Shown: in pieces, positions 55,520 through 64,000 of the stretch
Position numbering within the stretch: the stretch's first letter is position 1
Layout of the letters: each line of letters opens with the position of its first letter
From: Mesostigma viride
Taxonomy: Eukaryota; Streptophyta; Mesostigmatophyceae; Mesostigmatales; Mesostigmataceae
NCBI GenBank assembly: GCA_009746045.1
Contig: RPFO01000645.1
Coordinates: 1,319,193 to 1,383,192, forward strand
Direction of reading: 5' to 3'
Length of the DNA: 64,000 bases
The notes under the pieces: model-generated
The model's input: the letters and a program-made list of their open reading frames with translations, nothing else
What the model was told of the DNA's origin: nothing
Databases searched by the model: none
Made by a program: the position numbers and the translations under genes

Positions 55520-56138
55520 TCAGAGACCCTGTGTACACAGCCGACATGAGGTAAAGGCCGCATTAAGGCCTTCATAGCGAGTGAAGTCAATGAACGTACA
55601 GTTTATCGCCACCGGGGTGGAAAGAGAGACCACGTCTCCATTGCTCAAGGAGCACGTTCTGGTCGAAGTCTCCCCGATTTCGACGCCGACTCGTTTTCCG
55701 TTCACGTATGTGCCGTTGATGCTGCACAATCGCGGACCACCAAGGTAGCAAGGCAGAAATATGTGTACGAGCTCAAAGCGCTATTTTTCTATCAAGCAAG
55801 GGAATACCACACTCAGAAACGTTGGTTCCATGTGACGGGACTTGTGCGAAATCGGCCAATGCGCACCTCTTGTCCTGTAAGTAGACGTCGTAATCATGCC
55901 CGTTCCCCTTTATGAAAAAGCGGCAGTGCTTGTTGGATACTTGGACTGGCATAACTTTTGCGCCTTCCACTTTGGGACAGAACGCCCTTCCCACTTCATG
56001 CTCCGTGTGGTAAAGCAAGATGCTTGGGTAGCACGGTTCGTGCTCGCTCTGGAAATGGGCATGTAAAATTCCCCATTGATCCGGTCTTGCTCGAGCAGGT
56101 ACACTGTCCTTTTTAGTAGGGGTCGCCCTGTTCTCCAT
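55520..56138 (-). CDS. Small FHA-domain protein, two exons
   Basis: Exons on the complement are 55867-56138 and 55721-55520. The donor AG/GTGCGC and acceptor TTGTGCAG/C join to read VYLQDKSINGTYVNGKRVG in one frame, giving 157 residues. The forkhead-associated domain covers nearly the whole protein: EVGRAFCPK (first strands), QVSNKHCRFFIKG (the S-x-x-H pair that contacts phosphothreonine), the N-G-T-Y-V-N-G loop, CSLSNGDVVSLS and AINCTFIDF as the last strand. FHA domains bind phosphothreonine peptides in DNA-damage and other kinase signalling. No kinase, RING or other domain is attached. The start ATG at 56138 reads MENRATPTKKD. It lies 499 bp upstream of the coiled-coil gene in the same orientation, but nothing shows they are one transcript. 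Confidence 0.75.
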
Positions 56139-58681
56139 TTTTTTCGGGCGTCCCAGTCACAGTAGGAATGCGATGTGTCGCGGCTCTTCCCAAAATTTGC
56201 TGTGCGACACAGCTAACCGTAGTCAACGAGCTAGGAAATGACGATTAATAAATTTTTTTTATCGAATTGGGCGCATTATCTTGGGCATTCAAACCCTTTA
56301 TTGTATAACTGTTGCCTGCTGGTCAATGCCACGCGACGTTCTGCCTACCATATTCTTTAATGAAAGGTCGTTGTCGGCATGCCGCCATTCCAGGGCTGGG
56401 AAGCCATCTCCTGTATAATAAGCGTGTCCCGGTGCACATCACGGTTCGTGTTGGGTGTCAGCGCAAGGTCAAAAAGGCTTCGAGAGGCAAGCGCGCGAAA
56501 CCACCAACAACAGGGGAACAGCAATCGCTGCGCTCATGAGCGTGGCAGCGACGGTCTAGGTTAGTAGGAATGCGTTACTGGTCGTTTCGAAATTTACTGA
56601 ACTGTAACAATAGGGACTAACTGCCTGGTTGGTCGTGGTAAATGATGAATGGAATCCCCATCCACCGAAATATGGTACATGTTCGCAAGCACAAGGGACA
56701 AGGGTGACCTGCGAAATGTGCTCCGCCACTGTGGCCTGTGGGCACAGTCGTACCTTGGTCTGCAGTTCCGCTTACAAGGACTGTAGATAGCAGCTGATGT
56801 CAGTCGTACTTTCACCAGGAGGCAGGAAGGGGTCGGCGTTTACTAGAGTACTACGGTAGATAGGGCAAGTTAGGCCTGTTTGTTGCTGTTTTTGTTGTAC
56901 AACGTATGTAGTCAACGCACGTTTTTCTTTGGAGGATTCTCGAAGATCTCGCCAGAAAGCACGAGAGGAACGTGTGGCAGCAGAATCGATAAGGAATTGT
57001 GGCTACACAATTGTGGCTACACAATGATGATGTAGTCTCAAAAAAAAAAAAACACTGGCAGCCAGCAAGAACCGGACAATGGCGTCGGTTGCTGGTATTT
57101 CACTTCTACACTTCACAGACTGCTTTTGAGTTTTGAGCATTTCGGTAGGCATTGTGTCTACAGTGCTGTAAGCGGAACCGCAGACATAAGGAATTATGGC
57201 GGGGGGGGGGGGGGGTTGCGCGGGAAAATGAACCACTTGGCACTAGTCTTGGCAGTTGGCACTTGGCAGTCGCGCACAGCGCTGAGCGCAAGCGCGAACG
57301 GATCAAGCCGGACGGCGGTGGCTACAGTACGGTTGTCGCACGAATATCTGCAGTGCCATGGGGACACACATGATATCGACACGCGGAACTTCCCTCGACA
57401 TGGAAAAAATAATATGCCAAGGATGCTTCCATTGTAAGGCAACGTGGGGCGATCACTTCTTATTGCTGATTAAGCTCGTCGGCCAACTTTGCGGGACAAA
57501 TGCCCATCGAGATCGAGTGCGCAGCGGCGAGTGCATCAACAGCTGACCGACTTCATTGGCGAAACAAGAGGATTACCGATGACACTTACCGGTGTGCTTA
57601 TGTCATTTCCTCCGCTTGAGATGCTTATTCTATCATTTTGAAAGGATTATTTCAGCTCGGTAATCCTCTCGTACGCGTTGATATTAGCGCGCCATTAATT
57701 AGTTATTATTGTTGTAATGCTGTCTACTAGTTGCATGCATATGTCCACATGGCAAGCGTGCGCGCATGTGTGTTGATGAAAATTTCCATAGGTTTCTTTG
57801 CTTGTATGCCATAAGAAGTAGGGGCAGAGGGGGTAAAATAAACCCAGCTTCACCCTGCCTCCCTGTCTTCTCCCTTTCCCGCGTTCTCCTTCATCCCAGG
57901 CTGCCGTGCCAGTAGCGGGCGCAAGTCCTGGGTGTGCACGGGTTGGGGATCGGAGGTGCGATAAAGAAGTAGCCCGGCATCATGCATACCCAAGCACAGA
58001 AATGAACACGAACCTAGTCCCGCTTTTCCTCAACGACATGTTTACAGTACAGTCCGCATGTAACTCGTTCCACCCCCAGGGCTGTTTTTCCTTTTGAGTT
58101 GCTCTGCCATTGCCGCCAGATTCCACACCATTCCATTGACCGGCTGCAGGCATCCCCACCTCCCCCAGACCCCCGCCCAGTCGCCCACCCCCCACGCGCC
58201 CCCCCCCCTCCACTCACACCCACACCAATCCATACTCCCACCTGCCAGTTCCATGCCTCCCTCGATTTTCACCATGCCTTCTCCCCATTCCGGTCCTCCC
58301 TTTCGCCTCCCTTCCCCCTTTCGCATCTTGATCGGCCAGGGATCAACCTTCGCACTTAAATTCCTGACTGTTCTCAATCTATTTGCTCTGCAAATGAGTG
58401 TATGCATTCATGCATAGGGCGGAGAATCGTGGTCTTGCACATGACATCGACTGACATTCCTTACACAATCACGTGTACTTGCTCGACACAATTACACTTC
58501 CTCGCCATGCATTAAGTGTTTGATATCTGCTGGTTGGAGCGCATACTTCATGCCCCTAGCTTTCCAGATGTCGTTCTGTTTGGGCAGCCAAGCCACATGT
58601 TGATGTGGTTGTAGACCACATAATGTGGGAATGATCGCGGTAAGAACCAAGGGCCTGCGGCCAGTTGAGGCAAATTATAAA
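56139..58681. other. Intergenic stretch without recognised genes
   Basis: Frames of 60-120 codons occur on both strands (for example 56312-56539, 57126-57437) but none shows a family signature. Poly-A at 57039-57052, poly-G at 57199-57215 and a C-rich tract at 58195-58210 are present. Confidence 0.5.
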
Positions 58682-58735
58682 TGATTAATTAATTAATTAG
58701 TCTCGAGTCCCCATGGGGGGACCACGGAGCACTGA
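58682..58735 (-). mobile_element. Minimal retroelement 3' terminus (variant B) with tail
   Basis: In minus sense: CAGTGCTCCGTGGTCCCCCCATGGGGAC, CTCGAGACTAATTAATTAATTAAT. The stem is GTCCCC/GGGGAC, a compensated version of CTCCC/GGGAG at 29727. Confidence 0.6.
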
Positions 58736-58778
58736 ATTCCCCAGTTTAAGATAGATGATGCAAATTATCCCGCCCAAT

Positions 58779-59480
58779 TGTAACGACTAAAAATGTTGTG
58801 TTTGCAACAGCCTCAGTTTCAACATTGATGTGAAAAGATCTTTATACCTGGGTTGTAGTCGCGACAGATAACTTCACGTCCAGAGAAGCAATGAAGATGG
58901 ATCTTCAACAGTTAAGGGAATGAGTCCCCACCCTTGTTAGACACAACAGACAATGTTATATCCAAGTCGACTATCTGTTGAAGTTATAGTTGACTTTTAG
59001 CGAGGGTTGTTTGATTGATGAAACAAGGAATCCCTTGAATTACACCATAGCTTAGCTTTCTTACACGCACACGTTCCCAGCCGCCACAAACTGGATAAAA
59101 GTCATCATGCACGCAGGGTCGGCTCAGCCCTAACTCGGAAGGACCAATCAAAAGTGAGAATCACTCAAGATAAGATCTTAGCTTCCGAATCTTCAACACA
59201 ACACAAAGCCAGCACATACGGAATCTCCATGACCTGGAACCAGATCCACCAGGTACAACGGTATTAATGAGAATCTATGACTGACTGAACAAAACCATGC
59301 AAAGTACCCTACGTGGATCAGGCCACGACCAATGAGGGTAGAACAATAATCTCTGCAGATCTCAGCAGGCCAATATCCATCAGACGTCGAAGCCTCCTAA
59401 CTTCCCAAATAATTGTCCTAAAGAACTCATAATCAGATCAATCAGTAGGAAAACTTTGGATGTAACATTTGGTTGTTACA
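58779..59480 (-). repeat. 3' LTR, 702 bp
   Basis: In minus sense it begins TGTAACAACC just after the polypurine tract and ends GTCGTTACA. The ends form the inverted repeat TGTAAC/GTTACA with canonical TG...CA. Only one LTR is in the window, so the boundary rests on the polypurine tract and the inverted ends. Confidence 0.85.
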
Positions 59481-59497
59481 TATCTCCCCCTCAAAAC
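59481..59497 (-). promoter_or_regulatory. Polypurine tract
   Basis: In minus sense TTTTGAGGGGGAGATA lies immediately before the LTR; this is where plus-strand DNA synthesis is primed. Confidence 0.8.
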
Positions 59498-59861
59498 AGG
59501 AACTCCCAGTTCCTAGAAGCCAAGAAGAATAAAACAACAACCTCTACAAAACAACACAACAATAAACAGGAAGTCCACCACCTCTTGGGACAAGCAAGTG
59601 GGTTTTTACATCCCCAAAGGGGCCTCCTATCTCATTATCATCTGATCATGGTCAATCCTGAATAAGACAATTTCACCCACTGATGAATGTTATCAAGTGA
59701 CTAACACACAGGCAACCATGCCTGGATAATACAACTGCAAGACTGTCAGGAACTCAGAACTGTCATTACTGGAAATCTGGACTGGACATCAGAACTGGCC
59801 TCCTCCATTCTGGATCCCCACCTCACTCCACAGCCCCATCTCCAACCATCCTGGAAACCCT

Positions 59862-60773
59862 TCACAAAGTGAACCAATCCCCCTTCTTCGTGTCCTTCCC
59901 CCTCGTTCCAAACACTGGGAAATGCTCCACCATGGACACCAGATCTGGCCAGTTCCTGCTGACCTGGATAGCCATGCAGGTCTCAGCAGCCTTGCCCAAC
60001 TCAGCTGAAAACCTACTGCACTGGGCAGGATAGGCCAGAGTAACCACAGCCTGTCGGAGGGGGTCGAAGACCCAGCCACTGGCAGTCTTATGGCGACATA
60101 GCCAGCTGCTATAGGCCCACCACAGCTGTAGAAAGGCCTTGATAGGCCCCCACCTGGCCCCCAAGATGGGTACCAGCACTCTCAAGGGCGTGAGCCTGGC
60201 TCTCAGCTCGTTAGGGAACTTTGGTAACTGCAGCCCCACAAAGACCGTGCTGTCCTTGTGTGGAAAACATGACATCACAGAGCAGCTGGACGACGGAGTC
60301 ATGTCAAACTCTCCCTGCTGAACAGCTTGCTCTAACAGCTCAGTATAGGTCTGGGAATAACCAACTGGCTGGAGCTCTGCAAAGGCGAGTCTCAGATCAC
60401 TGGGCAGAGCTGCCATCAGGTCCTGGCCCTCCACCGGCCTCATGTCAAACGAAGGCCACGGGTACACTGCAAAGACGGTGTGCATAATATAAGCCACCAT
60501 GGGTGAACCAATCTCACAAAGACTGGGGGGCAGACAGTCCAGGGCCAACTCTACCATACCCTCGGGTACTAGTTCACCCTCCTCCACCACTGTCTGGTCG
60601 AGGGCCTTCATGGCTGTGTACAAGGATTTACACCACTCGCACTGTTCAGGGGTACATTTACGGTGGTCCAAGTACTGCTCCACCTGTTTCGTTGGGACAA
60701 CAGACCTGGGCAAGTGTACCACCACCTTAGAGGGCGGAGGAGCCTCCGTAGAGGAGGGGACTGAGGCCACCAT
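59862..60773 (-). CDS. Unidentified ORF downstream of pol in the chromovirus
   Basis: This frame is 303 codons, from MVASVPSSTEAPPP to DTKKGDWFTL. It is rich in Leu, Trp and Cys (KCTPEQCEWCKSLYTAMKAL, LQLWWAYSSWLCRHK), with no zinc knuckle, no clear membrane span and no signal peptide. A second start at about 61050 (MADSHPEGTPRPP) leads into it through a frame change; LISRLIHVEDLVTQMAAHL can be read between. It sits between the chromodomain end of pol (61099) and the LTR, where gypsy elements usually have nothing or an accessory gene. Function unknown; a displaced gag-like or accessory protein is possible. Confidence 0.6.
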   Translation of the reverse strand: MVASVPSSTEAPPPSKVVVHLPRSVVPTKQVEQYLDHRKCTPEQCEWCKSLYTAMKALDQTVVEEGELVPEGMVELALDCLPPSLCEIGSPMVAYIMHTVFAVYPWPSFDMRPVEGQDLMAALPSDLRLAFAELQPVGYSQTYTELLEQAVQQGEFDMTPSSSCSVMSCFPHKDSTVFVGLQLPKFPNELRARLTPLRVLVPILGARWGPIKAFLQLWWAYSSWLCRHKTASGWVFDPLRQAVVTLAYPAQCSRFSAELGKAAETCMAIQVSRNWPDLVSMVEHFPVFGTRGKDTKKGDWFTL

Positions 60774-61098
60774 GGTGGGATAACCTCCTGAGCTACCTGG
60801 GCCTCCAAGGCTGCAGGCCTAGCAGAACCCACAGTGGAAGGTGCCCAGCCCTCAAATGTGCTGCCATCTGGGTCACCAAATCCTCCACATGAATCAACCT
60901 TGATATAAGGGCCCCGTGTCGCTGCTCGTGCCGCTGCTGATCATGGACCATACGCTGGAATAGGTTGAGAAAATGGCCTCCACGAATCCAGGGTCTTCCT
61001 GGAGTTGGGCAGGTGGCCTGGGTGTCCCCTCAGGATGGGAGTCTGCCATGGCTGGCAACCACAGACACACAGCACCAAAAAGGAGGCGTTAGCAGTGC

Positions 61099-64000
61099 TC
61101 ACTGGGAGCTATGAAGGGGAGCACTCTGCTCAGAGCCCATGACATACCACTCAGGCAAGGTGATCCCATGACGCTGACAATAATCTAGTACAGCAGAGTG
61201 ACTATTGGTGAGATCAGACAGCCACAGCCACGTAGCAGTCACCTCTAGCTCTCCCTTCCAGTGTACCTTAAACTGCAGCTGTTTAGTACGACCTTTCCCC
61301 TTCACCCTGTGAGCCAACAACCGCTCCACTTCATAGATCTTCTCCCCCTCTGAATCCAACTCATAAGGCAAGGGGGCAGACAATCTGCCTGGCAAGGTGT
61401 TACGCCTGTACAGTTTCAGCTGTGCTAGGTGAAAAATATTATTCCTGAGCTTCCAGTGAGAAGGCACCTGGACCTGGACCACGGTACCATAGTGAAAGGT
61501 GGCCAACACTGGGTAAGGACCCAACCAGAGTGGTTGCAGTTTCCTGCATTGCTCCTTCTCAGGCAGCACTCTGTTGGCTTCCAACAACACCAAGTCCCCA
61601 GGAGCTACAAAGGAATGACTGGCCACTGTTTGCTGCCAGGCGTTAGTCAGGTACTTGTCCTGTGTCCTCAACAGCTGGGTAGCCACAATGCTGTGAGCCT
61701 CCTGGAAGGAAGCCAACAACTGCTGGACTGAACCAAGACGTCGCTGGAAAGGGCCTTCAGCGTCTCTGTCAGGCAGTTCCAAGTCGAATGGTGTCAAGGG
61801 GCACTGGCCATTGCAGATCACGAAGGGGGACATCTGGTGAGGAGCCAGAGGAGAGTTGTTGATTGCGAACTCTATGAAAGGTATCTTCTTGTCCCAGTCC
61901 TTGTTGTCGTGTGTACAATAGTGCTTTTGACACTCCCTGACAATTCTGTTCATCCTCTCCACCGCCCCAGTACTGGCACACCTGTAGGCCACACCGAATG
62001 CCAGCTTAGTGTCTAGGATGTCAAAGAATGACTTCCAAAACCCTGACAGCCAAAGGGGGTCCTGATCAGTGATGATCACTCTAGGCATGCCGTGCAGACG
62101 GTAGATCTCCTTCATAAACAAATCCACACACTGTGCAGCGGTGAGATGAGTATTGCAAGGAATCAGATGGCACATCCTGGACAGCCTGTCCATGACCACA
62201 AGGATCCTGTCATTGCCACCATCTGACATGGGAAGACCACAGATAAAATCCATAGTCACACTGATCCAAGGGCGCAGGGGAATGGGCATAGCCATGGGAA
62301 AGATGGGCGTGGCTTGGTTCCTGACCTTATTTCTCTGGCAGGAGTCACAGGAATCCACATAGGCCTTAACATCCTGATAAAGGCCAGGCCACCAAAACCT
62401 CTGCTGCACCTCATGAAGTAGCTTAGCATAACCAGGATGACACGCAGTCACATCGTCATGGAAACAATGTAACACTGTGGGAATGGCCATCTCAGGCACA
62501 TACACTTTTCTAGTCACCGTGTGCTCTGCATCATGAGTGTGAACATACAGAACGCCCTCCCAGTATTCTACAGGTCTATTGCCAAAGTTGCCCCTCTGGA
62601 TAGCTGCAGTAGCCATGTCCTCCGTCTTGGTGAAGGCCTTGATGACGTCCAGCAGGGAAATATTTAAAGGATTAGGCAACACCAGGTCCTTGTCAGGTCC
62701 CAGGGGCTGCATCTGCATCTCCTCTTCCTGCCCAGGGCTAGCCACCAACTGCTTGGATGAGACAGTAGTAGCTATAGGCCCTTTTGACCTTGCCATCACC
62801 TGAGAGGCCAACACCTTGGACCGGCCTACCAACACAGGGTCCATGACCCACTTCCTGGGCCTACCTCTGCTGCGCCTAGCAGGGCCTCCCTCACCTGGCT
62901 GCACTGTGGGAGTGGGCACCACACCTTCAGGACTTCTCCTAAGACTGTCAGACAGTGACTGGACACCCTCCTGGACGCCTGTCAACTCTGGGACAGAGCC
63001 CTGGTCGATGAGCATCACGGGACCACCGTTATTCCCTACAGGTGGTGTCAACAGTTGAGAAACCTTCTGGTTGTTGGCCTGAGCTCTAGTCAAGGCTCCA
63101 CACTCTACCACAGAAATCAGGGCAGCACAGATGTCCAAGTCCTCATGAAAACTTCCCATCAAATCCCTCCTCCTGGACAGGGCGTCAGGCACCACATTCT
63201 GCGTACCAGGAATGTACCTCACAGAGAAAGGTCCAAACCCCCCCAGGAACTCCATCCATCCAGCCATCCTCTTACTCATCCGGGTCTGTTCCAACACATG
63301 TACCAAGGGCCTGTGGTCAGTCATCAGGGTAATAGACTCGTTGCCCTGCCCATCCTGGCGCTGCTGGCCACAGAAAACTGAGCCCCCTTCAGTAGGTGTT
63401 CCCACTTGTGACAGGCCACCACCAACCCCAGCAGCTCCTGCTCATGAACAGGGTAGTTACGTTCTGCAGACGTCATACTCCTGGACATGTATTCCACTGG
63501 TTGAGGGCCCTTACCATGATCTTGCATTAGTACTGCACCAATAGCACCCTGTGAGGCATCAGACCTAACCTGGTATGGCAAGTCTGGGTTGGGGCCCACC
63601 AACAAGGGAGCAGTGGTAAGCTTCTGCTTCAACACATCAAAAGCTTGCTGGCATGCTGCAGTCCACTCAAAGGGAACATCCTTCTTGAGCAGGGCTAACA
63701 GGGGACCAGAGATGGCCGCCATGTCAGGGATGAACCGTCGGTACCAGCCCACCAGGCCCAGAAAGGATCTGACATCCTGAACTGACTTCAACACAGGCCA
63801 CTCCAAAACAGCAGAGACCTTGCTGGCCTCAGGAGTCATACCTGCAGCGCTCAGCTGGTAGCCCAGAAACTTCACCTCTTGGCCCCACTCCACCTTGGAC
63901 CTCTTCACCGACAGATGATACTGATGGATCACCTTAAGGACCTCCTCCACGTTCTCCAGATGCTCCCTGAAGGTACGAGAGTGTACCAGAATGTCGTCCA
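61099..64000 (-). CDS. pol: Chromovirus pol: RT (end), RNase H, integrase, chromodomain; one frameshift
   Basis: The window edge carries DDILVHSRTFREH, the Y-x-DD catalytic end of reverse transcriptase. KFLGYQLSAAGM, SFLGLVGWYRRFIP and LLVGPNPDLPYQVRSDAS mark the RT connection and RNase H (Asp in SDAS, VVACHKWEHLLKG). A frame change falls between 63324 and 63405: KGAQFSVAS in one frame and LMTDHRPLVHVLEQ in the next, with extra residues between. A linker of about 150 residues contains the AT-hook-like RRSRGRPRKW near 62865. The integrase has an HHCC module (CHPGYAKLLHE, VDSCDSCQRNK) and the D,D,E triad in TMDFICGLP, ITDQDPLW and GAVERMNRI. The C-terminus is a chromodomain (IYEVERLLAHRVKG, FKVHWKGE, TWLWLSDLTN). 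This assigns the element to chromoviruses, which target marked chromatin. Confidence 0.93.

Larger units (their letters stand above)
58779..64000 (-). mobile_element. Ty3/gypsy chromovirus, 3' part with complete 3' LTR
   Basis: In minus-strand order from the window edge: reverse transcriptase end, RNase H, linker, integrase with chromodomain, an extra ORF, polypurine tract and LTR. Its 5' half (gag, protease, 5' LTR) lies beyond 64000. The LTR is followed outside by CCAAT (58774-58778), the presumed 5-bp target duplication, which cannot be checked here. Confidence 0.92.

Noticed and set aside
55520-56138. FHA exons as the N-terminus of the downstream coiled-coil gene
   Set aside because: The FHA frame ends in its own stop. 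The coiled-coil gene has its own ATG, and no splice pair joining them in phase was evident.
1-64000. tRNA or rRNA genes
   Set aside because: I looked for cloverleaf-like and conserved rRNA blocks and recognised none; without a covariance search, small RNA genes could be missed.

Overview
The window is nuclear DNA of a eukaryote, most likely a green alga (chlorophyte, perhaps a trebouxiophyte; the lineage is an inference). The host genes are GC-rich, have short exons with GT-AG introns, and encode a plant-type serine hydroxymethyltransferase and a transportin-3/MOS14-type karyopherin. A TGTAA poly(A) signal follows the karyopherin gene. No bacterial operon, rRNA or tRNA was recognised.

Host genes. 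Six-exon mitochondrial-type SHMT on the minus strand (4519-8502). A divergent two-exon gene for an EF-hand plus single-membrane-span protein (9528-12471). An uninterrupted transportin-3-like ORF (22070-25801). A six-exon coiled-coil gene on the minus strand (36493-55020). A small two-exon FHA-domain protein on the minus strand (55520-56138). I worked out exon joins by hand from conserved protein sequence and splice dinucleotides; they keep phase throughout, except for one break at a run of 12 C in the last coiled-coil exon.

Mobile DNA fills most of the rest. 1-1859 and 3078-3590 are a LINE reverse transcriptase and a truncated relative. 13.2-15.5, 17.0-19.0, 26.3-26.5 and 29.7-36.5 kb hold many copies of two partner elements. 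One carries the 3' end of a LINE ORF2. The other encodes only an ORF1 protein with a LINE-1 ORF1p-like RRM domain and no reverse transcriptase. Both end in the same short 3' stem-loop (ACTCCC-AAC-GGAGT type, with compensatory changes), usually followed by a TTAA/TAAT-repeat tail. An internally deleted piggyBac element (31829-34685, TTAA duplicated) sits inside one ORF1 copy; reading across the two flanks with one TTAA kept gives an unbroken frame. A second candidate TTAA element (27034-29704) carries a PHD finger. The right end is the 3' half of a Ty3/gypsy chromovirus: reverse transcriptase, RNase H, integrase, chromodomain, an extra downstream ORF and a complete 702-bp LTR.

The most striking structure is a near-perfect 44-bp tandem repeat, about 267 units over 11.7 kb (40938-52678). 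It forms almost the whole of one 12-kb intron of the coiled-coil gene. Two other introns of that gene hold a 41-bp x 8 and a 76-bp x 2 tandem repeat. The ORF1-element copies also show repeated 4-bp insertions that leave self-complementary tetramers.
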